This document shows positions 21,573 through 36,500 of a stretch of 64,000 bases of DNA, piece after piece. The notes under the pieces are model-generated. The model worked only from the letters and a program-made list of their open reading frames with translations. It was not told the DNA's origin and did not search any database. The stretch's first letter is position 1. Each line of letters opens with the position of its first letter. The translations under genes were made by a program, and so were the position numbers. Source of the stretch: Saccharina japonica (lineage: Eukaryota; Sar; Phaeophyceae; Laminariales; Laminariaceae); NCBI GenBank assembly GCA_008828725.1, contig MEHQ01000045.1, positions 272,465 to 336,464 on the forward strand, written 5' to 3'.

Positions 21573-24500
21573 TCAAAGCTCGGTGTGGATCGAGAAGGTG
21601 GCATGTTTCTGCACGATGTCTTCAGCGGAGTCCGACGCTCCCTCCTGTACCTCCTGTAAATTCGTTGGTGGCATCAAAGCAGGGAAGGAAAAGCGTGAGG
21701 GTGATATATATCCACATACATGTGTCTAGATTGGTGTGCTGCGAATGAAACTACTGCAGTGCAGGCTTACAGCCTACGATCGTGTCCCGCGTTCGATATC
21801 GGTTGTAACGCGTGCACATACTGTATTTGTTTCAGCAGGCGCAAGGGCACACTACATGTGCACGCGAAGCTCCCCATTGAAATCATAACAGCATCCAGAA
21901 GGGGGTGCAATACTATAGGAAACAATAATCGCGTATTGTCTCAAAAGCTTGATCCCCCAATTCGACATCATCTCACGTTGCAGAAGTCGTCGCCGGTGTA
22001 GGCCCCCTGGCACAGCTTGCCATCCAGCCTGTACAGGTTCCTGCCGTACAGCTCGAGCGTCTTGCCACCGTAAAGGCGGAAGCTGTAGGTGGCCGGTGGG
22101 ATGTCGGTCTCCCCTGCGCCATCCACAATGCGGGCCTCCGAGAGACCAGGCAGTTCCTATCGAGAAGGAGACGAAATGACGTGTAAACACTAGGGAGTTG
22201 GTCTGGTTTGCTGGGAAGTTGTAGTGTGATCGGCGGGACTTCTCGGCATGGGTTACACGCGGGTATGGACCCTAAAACACCTATTTGAACCAAATATCGA
22301 GTGCTTTGACAAGGGGATGGTCAAGATGTAACAAAGAACACACGATGACCGATACATGCTACGGTAGGAGTACAACGTTTGTGTACCGAGGCTTCGGTCA
22401 CTTAAAGACCTCTATACCTCACCAGCAAAACTGGTTTTGGCCGAATCGTTTTCTGAACGATCGGGTTTCTTAACCCAAATTCGTCTGACTTTTCATTTTT
22501 GTGACGAATAATGTTTCAGAGTATACTTCGGTCACGATATTTCTCATCCGGCAGCATTTTTATGTCCCTCAAAAATCATTTTTTCGGGGGGTGTATGACG
22601 CTCACTAAGTGAGGAGCTTAGGAAAAACATGGTGCACCTCTATCGTAGCATGTGTCTTTAACCCGACGAATAGTCCAATAGCTTAACTTTCGAATGGAAA
22701 ACAATTGCAACACCAGACGCGTGCTACGGTAGAGGTAGCATGTTTTGGCTGAATCGTTTTCTGAACGATCGGGCTCCTTAGCCCAAATTCGTCGTTTTTT
22801 CTTTTTTGTGACGAATAATGCTGCACAGTATACCTCGGTCGTGAGATTTCGCATCCGGCAGCGCTTTTTATTTTCCTCCAAAATCATTTGTTTCGGTGAG
22901 GTATGCCGCTCCTTAAGCGAGTAGCTCAGAAAAAAAACATGATACTCCTCTATCGTAGCATGCGTCCACAAGAATGAAATTCCGACGAGGTTGGACTATC
23001 GAGCCCTCACTATTCACAAATAAACTAATCGAAAACGTTCCACCGCTACCGTAGCACGCGTCTACCGCGTGTCATCTGTGTGGTGGAACGCCTGACTCGC
23101 AAGCACGATGGGCAACGTGCGACCAACATAAGGGCGTACGAGTGGGACACCACCCATAATAGAGATGTTGACCGCACCTGCTGCAGGCGGCGGACGGCGC
23201 TAGTCTCTCCCATCATCGCGCCGTTAACGCCGTCCATCCTGTAGTGAACACCGAGGTGCGACCTTCCCAAGAGCACGTTGGCGCTGACCTGACATGTCGC
23301 ACAAATCATAAAGGAGGGTTGGTGGTCACGTGGGAGGGATAAGTGTGCATGGAACAAAACAATCAACGAGTCGGTGCTGAAAAGTGGGTCGATCTGATGT
23401 CTGTTGCAATGTTTGGAGAACAATCCACGATATGAGCTCGTTCAATTTGCTCCGCGTCTGTGAACCATTAGTGTCTCTCCTAATGAGAGTGCACATATGG
23501 GGTTTCCTTCCAACTGAATGTCTTCCACCTCAGTCTGGTTGGTGCACGACGATCATATCGTCTTCCGCTACGGCATCCACCATCTATGTGGATGCGTATT
23601 CCGTACGTGCGACCAGAACACCAGCGAAAGCGAGGGGTCTCAAACAATCTCCGAACCCGTGTACGTCGAGCGCATGAGTTTCGGCATCGGCTAGTCGGAT
23701 AGAGCGAGGGGCAACGTGGTGCCCTATTCAGGGCGACTAACACTATCCACCTCACTCTGGATAACCTACATAACCTACACATGGAACCTAGTGTCGTCAC
23801 GCACCTTGTTGAGCTCCCCCTCGTACGTGAGGCCGTCGACCTCTTTGCCGTTCTCGTCGATGCACTGGCCCACAATTTCCCTTCCGGTCGGCACGTAGGC
23901 GATCCTCTTTGTTCCTTCGTCGTTCGAGATGACGGGTTCGGGGAAGCACCTCTGCCCCATCTCCAATCCGAGGAACGCCTACTCCGAGGACACCATGACC
24001 ACCGGAATATTACAGCGGTGAGACAAGGGCATATACGGAACAAGTTTGGCCTAAGGTCCAGGGACGCCGTCAAGAAGACCGCACGTTTCGCCGACCGAAT
24101 CTGTCCCCGATAAATCGATTCGTTTGCTACTGTTTGTGGGCGCAGCTGTGACACGCTTACCACCCACTCTGCACGCTTAGGTTGCACGGTCACCTTCATG
24201 GCAACTTGTGTGAACCGTTACTACTAGATGACGTCCTTGTCCCATCTGTCGCCATTACGAGGGTTTCTACCCTCAATACTACGCAGTGTGCTGTCTGCAA
24301 GCATCTTAGTGTTGAATACGCTGCGTATGGCGTACTCCAGAACAGTGTGGTCACCTTAAGCGTGGTGATGTAGCTGCCGACGTTGATGGCATGCCCGCTG
24401 GGGTACGCTGGATGCGTGGGAGAGCCCTCAGCCACCGCCATGGGGAGCAGGAAGGTCTTCTCCGTGCCTCCGTTCATCTCCTGGTTGTGCGACTCCACTC

Positions 24501-27500
24501 GGTTGAGAAGCTCCTGCGGAGGTTGAAACGACGTGTCAACAGAAACAACGACGACGTTAGGAACATGGAATGATACCACTAGGCACAAGTTGTAACCGCC
24601 TCGTTCAACTGAAGGCCTATACTGATGTTATTAATAGTATTTTATCGCACAATTATCCCTGTCGTATCGCTTCAGTGACGGCAAAAACCCATTGCTACTT
24701 TTTCGGTCCGAATTGAAACAGAAAGAGCAGACATACGTTGCCAAATACTGACCGTGTTCCTCAGGAGTGAGTCCGGCAGCGGAATATTGACGTTCCCCTT
24801 GAGCGTGTTGTGGACCAGGCCACCGTACGCCTCGGGCCTCAGCACGCGGTGGACTTGCCACTGTTGTGCCGTTTAGAAGGACATGTGTGGGGTGGTGGGG
24901 CAGGGAGGGGGGGAGGGGTTAGTAAACATGTCGTGTCCAAAACCAAAACCGCCACAGCCATGAACCGGCAATGCTGAGAATGTAGTAGTGACTCAACATG
25001 GTTTACGTGAGAAGCGGAAGGTTTGCAACAATGTGCGTCGTCGTTTACAACACTGGGTCTAAAGTGGTATTTAAGTATATACCGCGCGTTAAAACGATCA
25101 GAACCAACTTGTGCGGCAGTGGAATGGTCTCAACCGTCTACTGGAACAAGGGGAACAACGGAAGCGATATATCACACTTCATGTCATCCCAAACGCGTAC
25201 TCGTAGCGCTTGTTTTGTTCGTATGTACATGGCAGCGCGGCATGGAGGCTGCACGTTTTTAGTCTTGCACTCGCCCGCCGCTTCGTTGATATCAAGGCCA
25301 TGATTACAGAGGGAAGTTTCCTGGCATAGCCACGTCATCTCCTAATGTACGCCATCATGTTTCGTGGGAAATCTGGTACATAACCAAGTAACCCCCTACG
25401 AACCGCGACCGTGTCTGGCGCAGAAAGGGCGTACCTTAGCGTACCACGCATGGCGCGTAGAAGAGCTAGCCGCGGCCATGGCGGTGAGGATGTGCGGCTC
25501 GCCGAAGGTAGCGAACCCCTGCTGCCGGTTGGAACCAGCGTAGGGGCCGACGGTACCCCCAAGTGCACGGTGCTTGAACAAAATGAGCGCGGCTCGGAAG
25601 GCCTCCGTGTAGAGGAGGTCTCTGAACGCGATAGACGCCAGGTCTCGGCCGTTTCGGATGAAGCGAGGGTTTGGTTTGTCGAACACCGTGTCCACGTCGG
25701 AAGCACCGTTCTGGTACGAGGGAAAGCGGGACGAAGACGAGGTAGAGCGGGAAGAAAGTACGTGTAGAGATGAAAAGAAAGGGGGACGTAAATGACAACA
25801 AACTCCCGAGTTAGCTAAAACGCCGGCCGTGAAATGTATTACTTAACTGAATGGTTACGCATCCACGTGCTAATCCAGGTAGCAGAGTAACAGCGACATA
25901 TTGTGCAGTTTCGGAGGAAGTTGGTGGTGTGTTGAGCTAAAACGCGTGTGGGTCTAAATCGAATGCGTCAGAATTGTCCGGGGCAACGTGTGTGTATATA
26001 CTGTACAACACAGGTTAAACGGATTAACACAATCCGGGGTGCACGATCTGCGTTGATGAAAGGTGAACACCGTGATAACTTAATGTGTACATATCTCGTA
26101 ATTAGGGCTAAGAAAACAAACAAACAACACTTAAAATTCTACAATATTCACCTGGACATCGAGCCACGGCTGGAATGACGTCATGTAGTCCACCCCAGGG
26201 GCGAGAGGGACCGCCTTCGGCTCCACGTCAATAGAGTCGTACTCGAAGTCCGAAAGCAGGAACTGAGAAACAATGGGGCCGGTGGTCACACCCGGCCAGT
26301 CCGTGCGGAACAGATCGGTGACGGGATCGACCCTCGTCTCATCACTTCCGCTGTTTCCAACTTCGGTCCTGGGGATGTTCAGCCCGTGGAATGCCTCGTT
26401 GTTCCCAAGGTTCTCTGCTCGATGTCCGAGCATACAAAGGCGGAAAACGTGGAGGCTTTACTGTCAGTTTCGTTCGTGGAGTTCCACGTTCCTACTGCTG
26501 TAGTCTTTTTCGAGAAATGCATGCGAGTTGTATGTGATAGGACGGAAAGTCAACGATTTAATACGTTCGAATCGGAATCCCTACGGTCCATTCACAGGTC
26601 CTACCCAGTATACGTAAGTGCCCATACTGCCCTATGTACCTGCGGCGAGCCTGGTGAGATCATTGTTGGCGAACTGCGAGAAGGGGATGTCCCTGGCCAG
26701 GGCCATCCAGTACACCTCGGTTTGCTGCGCGGCCTGTATGAACACGTGACGTCGCAAAAGGGGAACAGAGGTCAAACACAAGCTCAGACACACCTAGGAA
26801 TTGATCAAATATTGTGCATGAAGCGTGCGAAGTGGGTATTGCTGTACCGGCATCCTACGAATCAACGGCGGCACGCACAAGACACGCATATCCAACTCGA
26901 ACTCCGTAAAATCGGTTCCTAGTTAGCATCTCACCAGTCGTTCGGAGAGGAGACTGTCGGGCGTGGCGATGAAGATGTTGTCGCTGTAAAATCCCACCGA
27001 TGATACCCGTGTTGGCCAGTGCACGTCCAGTTCCATATGGAAAATACCCAAGAAAGTACGGAAACGTGAATCGAAACAAAGGAGGAACATGCAGTAGATT
27101 ATGTAGGGCGGTTGTCACAGAGCCACCTTGTCGACTAGTCATCTACGCTAGACTTACATGCCCCTGAAATCCATATACCGTCACGCCAAACAGCGAAACC
27201 CAAGGATGGCAGCTACAATATCTCGTGATTCCCCTCAAGTTGATTATGTTCTCGTGCGGGGGGTGTGCATTTCCTCGCATGATTCGCATGATTAGACGAT
27301 TGATTGTCGAAATATCGAAAATGAGTTAGGTGAAACGTCCTGGGGTGGCCTCTGGCATTTTCACCAATTCCCTGAATTAGAGCTACCTACAGTAGTAAGG
27401 CCTATCTCAGAATCATTGTGTGTGCAAGCCCACTGCTTCTTGCTAACCACCAACTTCCGCTCCGAACCAGGCAGTAGACTATGGCAGTAGTTTAATTCGG

Positions 27501-30500
27501 AGTTGTCGATATGTACAGTTGGTTACCTTCCCCAGTGGATGGCCACAGCACAGCTATATACGTATATCAGCTAAAGAACAGAAAACACGCTAATACTAAC
27601 AATATATCCACCAAGAACGCCAGCTTGATACCTGTCGTTTTAGGAGCAAATTGGCAATCGTGAGCGCTACCACGCTGAAATCGCGGTAGTGTAGAAGGCG
27701 CCTTCTGTCCAAACAGAAATCATTATTCGACCTGTACTCCTTGTAAAATGTGTTCCGTACCGTATGAGTACACTTACGCACACACGCTCACCTGTCGGCA
27801 CCGTCGACCTGGTGAGCCGTGCCCCCGAGCGGGTTGGTGAGCTTCGCGCTGCCCCCAGCCGGCACATTTTCACACACGTTGATGTCGCTGGTGCGCACAC
27901 AGTCCAGCAGCTTCTGGTAATCGTTCTTGTTCACCTGTACCAACAAGGAGCCGTCATCCGCGTCAGACAATGCGATGTCGTGGTGATTACCGACCGCTGG
28001 TGTTTCCGTCCGCAAATACACGCCGTGTCTGAGACCCTAAATATTTGTCTGCCTTCCGGAACCACGAAGTCCGTGACCAAACTACTCCCACTGTATCCAT
28101 CGGATTTTGTTTCAACCCACGGCTTTGTGCTAGGTACACAGCGAGAATCGAGTTGATTCTCAGCAACGCGGATGAAACCACCGCTCGTTTAAACACATCG
28201 CGTGTTCACCTGCCCATACTTGTCGTGCGGGAGGGTCTTGTGGTACTGTCCAGCGAGCAGCAGCGCTTCGTTGTCCTCGTCTCCATTGGTGAGGTGGCAC
28301 GTCGGTCCAACGTTGAACTCGTCCTCGGCGATGGCTAGTCGGTTCCTTCGGGTCACCTCGGCGCGCGCCACCGGCTGTAAACGAGGCGTGGTTGTGCAGC
28401 ATCGAAGCGGTGTAAAGGCTTTCTAATCTGTATTCGTTGTTGACATTCAACCAGTATTTCTCCTGTGGTCTCGTCGTCGAAATACTATACTTCGTACGAA
28501 TACAGTAATCGTATTTTTTTTCTCTGTCTGCTGTAGTGCGAAACACCCCGGAAACACTGCAGAGGCAATATAGAGTTTGGGTAAGAACTATGTGGAAGGC
28601 ACTGATGTACGGGTGTGTATGCGTGACCCGCGTGATATATTAAAGATAGGGACGAAAAATAATCAAAGACACGTTTACCACAAACTGTCGGCTGGTACCG
28701 GGTACCACTCTTAGCAAAAGTGTGAAAACATTTTGAACAACAATATGAAGGCCAATTTATCAAAATAGCTCAGTCCAAATTTGCAGGTTGCTGGATTTGA
28801 ATCCTTTCTGCCGCTACTTTTGCTTTTTCCCGAGAGGTGTTCGCGCCGATACCAAGAACACCACGAAAACGGTGGTCGTCAGCAACCCTCCACTGTAACC
28901 CCGCGACACTCACTGACCAACTAACTGTTGATCGACACTGCAGTGTGGTGGAACTTACTGAGAAGATTAATGACATTAACAAGTCGAGGTCTTACGTCGA
29001 GGAAGTCCAGGGAGTCCCGGACCGTGCACACGCTCCCGCTGGTAGGTTGTGTTGCGCGGCTTTCCGTGCTGTCACCAGCACCGAGGCAGGGAGGAAACGC
29101 AGCTAGCAGTGCCGTCAAGCCCACGAAAGTCTGACGATTGGGGGAAAGCAACACAGACGGGACGATGCGTGCACGACGTGGGCGAACGGAGGAGGGAAGG
29201 CGATGAAAATGACGGGGTGGACAGATATGGGTGGATCATACGCATCGATGAGCCGACACGGTACTCTGTAACTCGAACTTCAACGTACGTAGCGTATTAG
29301 GTTTTATACGTGAAAGCAGGCGAGAACGGCAAGACGGCGCGCGACATTCGCCAACGCACGGAAGCCACTGCTAGGGTGTTGGTTTGGCACGCTTCTTCAT
29401 TAGACACCGGTAGCACCCGTGTCCCGCAAACCACCGTATCCGAAGGCATGATTTATTCACGCAGGTTTTCCCCGCAGAGGCGTGCTGCGATAGAGGTTCA
29501 CCATTATTGTTTCCGAGGGCGGTCACTCGAGGCGTTCTTTACCTCACACAAAAACCTTGCTACGATAGAGGTAGTCCCAGTGACACTTTTTTCTGATTTT
29601 GATTCTGAATGATCGGGCTCCTTAACCCAAATTCGTCGGACTTTCATTCTTGTGTTGCAATATTTTCCATAAGTATACCTAGCTCGTGGGATTGTTGGTC
29701 GGTTAGCACTTTTGGTTTCCTCCTAAATCGTTTTTCGGGTGAGGTTTGGAGCTCCTTAAGTGAGGAGCTCAGACAAAACACGGTGCACCTCTATCTTAGC
29801 ATTTCTTCGGCTCTTGAGGAAACCGAACCTGCTATCCGATGAGCAATCAATCCCATAGCCTATTGTAAGCATACAACGAAAAATACAGTATTTCCAAAAA
29901 AAACAAAAAAAACTTCCGATTGTTTGGGGGGTTGGGGAGCTCGATCATTCTGAAACAGTTCAGCCAAAAAGTTGCTACAGTACCTCTATCCTCGTAGAGC
30001 GCGTCCGTAGGTGAGCTTGGTTTATGTACTCACGGAGTAAGCATTCCTAGTCAGAAACAAGTACTACTATGGACTTTGTGCTACCATGATAGAGGTTGCA
30101 CTTTCTGGCTGCGCATTTTGTTGCTGAACGACGAGGTTCCTTACCTCGAAATCAGCGGAATTCATTTATGTGTTGAAATAATTTCCTTCTGTCTACTTTA
30201 TAGACCATTGGGAATGTTCATCGAGTAGCACGTTTATTTCCCTTCCAAATCAGTCATTTGACTACTGCAGGTATAGAGGTCCTCAAGCGAGGAGCTTCAG
30301 AAAATGCATGGTGTACCTCTACCGTAGGATTGGTCTAGGTACTAAACAACGTTACGTACGGTGTGCAGTGCAAATGCTCGCCGAGAATGCCGAGACCGAA
30401 AAGTAATGCGTATATACAGAGGAGGGGGTATAATGATGTCATTCATGGCCGTCGCGAGGGGGTAGTCGGCTGTGTGTTACAGACTACAGAAAAGGGGGAA

Positions 30501-33500
30501 ACTAATTCAATATAGATAGGTAGAGTTTGTGGGTATCGATACCCCCCCCCCCCCGATTATAGTCTGCACTCTGTTTTTCTCTATATTTCCTATAAATAGT
30601 GGTGACCCAGGTTCGGGGGCACATATCATGCTCTCTTCCACCCTCCCCACTACGGTTCGTGCCTTTGATGTAATCGATGGAAGCTTTTATTCCATCAAAT
30701 TGGGCCCTTCGAATATTGCAGGGAGGCACAGCACCAGCCGTATACTTGCACGTACGTGCTGTGGGCTGTTGGAACTGCACGTACTTTTGCACCATATTTA
30801 CCCTTGCTCCCACCCGGACCTGATCCCACCCGGATCTGATCCCATTTGGCACCTTGCTCCCACCCATAAGGTGCAGAAATATAATCAACTCTCCGCAGGA
30901 GCCGCCGGAGGCCCACCTGGCACCTCGATCCCATTTGGTACCCATGTAGGCCATACATATCTACAACAACTCCTGTTATACATAAAACCGTATTGAATGT
31001 ACGTGCAGATTCGTTAGACTCGCACGTACGTGCAAGTTCTCCGGAGCCGGGGGCACAGGGTATATATGCAGCAGTACATTCGCAACAGTACGAAGTGTGA
31101 AAATTGAAAACAACTTTCAAGGGGAAATGTACGTACGAATTGTACATTATTCCAAGTCACTTTCGTATGTGGGTAGCAGGACATCCACACATACAGCATA
31201 TTCAAGTTAAAGCTCATGCTTCTGCACTACAGAATCGATCGAGTGTCTCTAGCTATATTATCTAACAGCGATATAAAATAAAATAAGCATAACTACTGTA
31301 CGTCGTCAGCGGTGAGTTCGGCCGATTGAATAGTTGGTACGTAACTTTGCGACCTGCGTAGCGTGTTTGTTCCATGCAATTCGATGCGAGTCGACGAGGG
31401 AAGGAAAGGCTGAAGCCTTCTCGCGATAAAAATGCAAGGCAAGAACCGTAGTGGGGGAGGAGGGAGAGGAGCCTACTTTGTGACCCCGGATCTGAGTTAC
31501 GACTAGGGAGGAGAGAGAACGGAAGGGCGAAGATAATAAATGGGATGGACAAAAAAAAAAAAAAAAATGTTACCTGGTATGAAAAATGGCGCCTTCCCTA
31601 TGTCCGGCCCCAAACCCAAAGTTTTTGCGGGTTGTCGCGGTGACAGGTTGCCATACACAATGCATTCCGTGGAACCTTAACCTTCCAGTGACTGCTGCCG
31701 GTTCACAAACAACTACATGTAAGAGAGTGCTGGTATGGTATTACCATCAGCGCAGAGTGACAAGTGTCCAACGAATGAATTGCTCCGTGCTGTAGTTTGT
31801 GCTGCGGGTTAACAATATCCTCGTGGGCAGATCGACAAGGGTCCAACGAATTGATTGCTGCGTGGGAACGGTATTATCGTCTCTCGTATTGGCAAACCAA
31901 GTACCCCGTACTCGTACCTTCTCAACTGTTGCCAATTTACGAATTTCACCCACACCTCGCACTCCTACCTTTGTAGTATACGCACCGTGTTGGGGTCTGC
32001 GGCGGGGGCTTTATGTATGATACCTGGTATGCACGTTCATTCTGGGTACTGCTGCCAAAACATGCATACGCTCATTTTTCCGTAGTACATGTGCGTGCCT
32101 ATACTGGAACTGGTGCTGTTTTTCAGGGGCAATGTTGTTGCAGAGTAGCTTACGTTAACCGAACACAAATTATACAGCGTTCAGGCATACACCGGGCATA
32201 CAATTTTTGTGAGTTAACCGACACACATTATAGAGCGCTTGGGTATAGATATAAAGAGTAAACAGGTATTTCGTTTATGTCCAGAGCGACATACCAGGTA
32301 CTGAGTGCTGCAGCAGCAGTAGAGACACGAGTTTTGGTGATTCTGACGCCCTTCCGATATATCTCGCATGCCAATCGATGTTCCATAAAATCAACAAGTG
32401 ACTAAGTGATCACCTATACCTCGCACCAGTACGAAAGGCTCAAATATAGGATAGCGTTGGGTCGGTTCGGGATTGATTTACCAAGCATTATCCGGGCGGT
32501 GCGCGGGGCTTGAGACTCCTTCCGGGATGCCAGAGCGCCCCGACCGAAAACCAAACCAAACTACTGCTGTAGTAGCATGTACACAAGAAACCGGAAGCAA
32601 GGGAGCCACCCCATAGACACTTACGGTCCACACGCGTCCGATCTATCCGGGGGGTGGAGGCGGCTTGTACAAGAAAAAGCTCGACCTGGAGAGTTTGCTG
32701 GAAGGAAAAGGTTGACCTACAGTAGATGACTCGCTCGAGGAAGATGCTGACCTAGGGAACTTGATCGACGAAACAATTGACCTAGATGGCTGTGGTCGAA
32801 GTGCTGCCCCCTCTAGTGTGTTGGTTGTGTAGTGCCGGGTTCCCGCTAGCGTGCTGGCGGAATCCTATCACGCAGATAGATGTGATTAGTTAGTCAGTGA
32901 GGCGCTGTGCGGCGTGGTACCTGTCGCCGCTATATAGTGCTGGTACGGTCGGCCGGCACATACTGGAGCTATAAAGGGACCACTACTGCTGTTGTAGCTG
33001 AATGCTGCATGATATATGTTAGCTGGTATTCGTTTGCGGTATGGTTGAAGTGTGCTGCAGTACTTACCCCGTTACGTTGTTGTTGCTTTGCGGTTTTATT
33101 TAAAATGGTACCATACATCAGCTGTGGGTATGACCAACTGCACGGCTCAAACTAAATCTTGCGAGCTTCGTGATACGCTATGCTGAAGGCACACTCACTG
33201 GGCGTGCTTGTTCTGTATCCCATTTTAACATAATAATAATGGTTTTTGCGGTATTGTTCCCCTGCGCGTGCCATCGGCATCCTGGCAGCTATTCAGGCGG
33301 TCAAGGGCCATTCGTAACAACAGTCGCTTCTGAAATGCTGACGTCAGGTATGGACTGCGCATGCTGCGATAGAATTGCACCATGTTTATTCTGAGTGGAT
33401 GGTGACTTAAGACGCTTTATGCCCCACCTTGCCCCACCCAAAATCCTTTCTGAGAGTAAACTGCAGTACAGTAAAAGTGCCACCCCATGGGCAATCCCAT

Positions 33501-36500
33501 GGCCTAAGTCTAAAAAGAAACTTTCTGCAACACAAAAATGGGTACATTCCGACGATATTAGGGCCGGTTTTCACGAGTATAAAATAAATTCAATTTAGAA
33601 AAAATAAAATTAAAATTCGCTTTTCATTGGTCCACACACGCACCAGCACCAAAGATTAGGATCTTGGGGTATAATATTGGGTGGTGGTGCGGGTTCTGAC
33701 CAATGAAAAGCGTTTTTTTTTTTTGTTTAATAAATTGGAATTATGCAATACTCGTTAATATGGGCCCTTAGGTTAAGGAACTCCTCCATTCAGAACCACT
33801 ATCAGCCAAAACGTGGTACCTCTATCTATCGTATCAGGCACACTTACCCTCTCTCCACAGGCAGCTCCAAATTGGCGGTTTCCAGTGTAGCTGCTACGTG
33901 TACTACCGTATGTTTGAAGCACGCACGCACACAGAATTAATCGCCACATGTCTCGTAAGCCTGGAAAAATTGGTCCGTACTGATATTATCTCGCGTAGGA
34001 AAAGCGCACATGGCTACGGCGATCATGCCCAGCGGACGCCCTCGTAAGCAGCCGCAGTGGTTCGGGCTATATAGGTCGTAGACTCCTTGACTGTTATTTT
34101 CCAGGAACACTATGATGGGGTAGATTGAGGTGCTGCGCAAATGCGCTACGAGTAAAAACAATGTGCGCATCGTAGAAACAATAAACTAACGACGACCAGC
34201 ATGATGACCACTGCTGTACGAGTACAGAGCAACTCGTCGTCTTGTCAGCCATCTTATCCCAATGGAAGATCTCTGGCGCACCGTACGGTAGAGGTGGACG
34301 ATCTTTCTTCTGTGGCGCTTCGCTTGAGGAGTACAGCACAGGACACTTAATAAGAAATACCAGGTACCATGGTAGCCTAATAGGAAAGCTAGGCTGTGAT
34401 TAGAAGGAAAATAAGACATTCTGGAGTCGTTATCTTGAAATTAGTGTAGAAACCACCCTCTTTCGAGTAAGAAATTCAGCCTGGACCATATTTTACTTTT
34501 CATAGTACTTGTCCTATACTGCTGTACTGCCGTACAATATTACTACTGCTGTGTATACGCGTGCTACGATAGAGATAGCACCTTTGCGCTGAAATGACGC
34601 ATCCATGCTACGCTACAAATGAACCATGTTTATTCTTGGCTTCTCCTCTCTCACTTAAGTTAAGGAGCTTTATACCTCACCGAAAACAAAATATTTCCGA
34701 GGAAAAAAAAAAAAAAAGTACTACCCGATGCGAAACCTCATGACCGAAGTATACTCTGAACACACATTATTGCATCACATGAATAACTGAATTTCGGACA
34801 ATTATTTTTGGGTTAAGGAGCCCGATCGTTCAGAAAACGATTCAGTCAAAAAAAATGCTATCAATACCTCTCTACCGTACGTAGCACGCGTCAAACGTTT
34901 CCGGAATAATCGGCCTCCTTCACCCCAAATCGTCGGATTTTCATTCTCGTCTTGCAGTACCTATCGTTTTATGGGTTTGTTGAACGGGTATACAGCACTC
35001 TTAATTCCCTCCAAAATCAGAGTGCAGGCTACTGCAGGTATATATATATAGAGAGAGTTCCTTAAGTGACCATCCTCGCAAAAGGCATGGGGCACCTCTA
35101 TCGCAGCATGCGTTTATTCCCCATCCGAAAACGGCTTGTGGAGGAAACTATGAGTGCTACCTATACATACGTGCCCGATGCTTATTTTTGGGCAGCGGCC
35201 AAAAACAGGCATACCTGGTCCGTTTGCGGCCCAAAACAGGTACATACTTAAAATCAAGTCAACAACGCACTCCACGTGCCCTCTGCCATTGGTCCAAAAA
35301 TATTTGTACCTGTTTTTGCCTCTTTAAAACCCAGGTATACCTGGTTTTGTCTACTCTGCTTGACTTTCACCTTTTTTTTGTTGTTTTTGAGCCAATCAGA
35401 GGCCCTTCATAGTTCCACCCTATGCCGCGTATACAAATGTCGGCGTACGCGGAGACCCCCTCCCCCCTTCGCACCTCGCACCACACGCCACACTCGAGTG
35501 ACACACATATATAATATCTGCCTGCACACCTACGCCTTGCCTACGCCGAAATAATACGAGATAGAAGGTTCCCCTTCGTGATTGTGGTTGACTTGGAATA
35601 TGATCCCAAGCTGAGAAGGGAGAATACAGCAGCAGGCGTTTGTTCCTCGTACTATTAATACAAGCTACTCGTATACGTAGCCACCGGGCGAGCACGAAGA
35701 ACATTAAAAAACTCTACTTTGCGTTACAAGGAACGGCAGGTTGATGGGGTGCGTTTTTAACTTGATTTTAGTATGTACCTGTTTTTGGCCCCGAACGGAC
35801 CCGGTGTACCTGTTTTTGGCCGCGGTCAGCCCAAAACAGGTACATACTTAAAAGCCAGTCAAAAACGCACTCCACGTGCCCTGCCATTGGCCCAAAACTC
35901 GTTGTACCTGTTTTTGCCTCTTTAAAACCCAGGTATACCTGATTTTGTCTACTCTGCTTGACTTTCAATTTTTTTTTGTCGTTTTTAAGCCAATCAGAGG
36001 CCCTTCATAGTTCCACCCTATGCCCCGTATACAAATGCTGACGGAAGCGGAGACCCCCTCCTCCCTTCGCACCTCGCATCACACGCCACTCGAGCAACAC
36101 ACATAATATCTGCCTGCACACCTCCGCCGAAATCATGCGAGATAAAAGGCTCCCCTTCGGGATTGGGGTTGACTTCGAATACCAGGGGTGTCGCAAAATG
36201 AGAAGAGGGAATACAGCAGCAGGCGTTCGTTCCTCGTACTATCAATAGCAGCTACTCGTATGCACGAGTAGCCACCTGGCGAGCACGAAGAACTTGAAAA
36301 AAACTCTACTTTGCGTTGCAAGGAACGGCAGGTCCGTGGGGTGCGTTTTAAACTTGATTTTAATATGTACCTGTTTTTGGCCCCGAACGGACCAGGTGTA
36401 CCTGTTTTTGGCCTCTGCCCTTTATAATATAATACCAGGTAGTCTTCTTTGCTAAAAACAAACAAGTTGCGAAACAATAGTTGAGTATCAACTATTCAAT

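Noticed and set aside
23480-24199. 239-codon minus-strand frame over gene B exon 11
   Set aside because: Reads exon 11 in a shifted frame; the correct frame gives AFLGLEMGQRCFPEPVISND and splices at GELNK.
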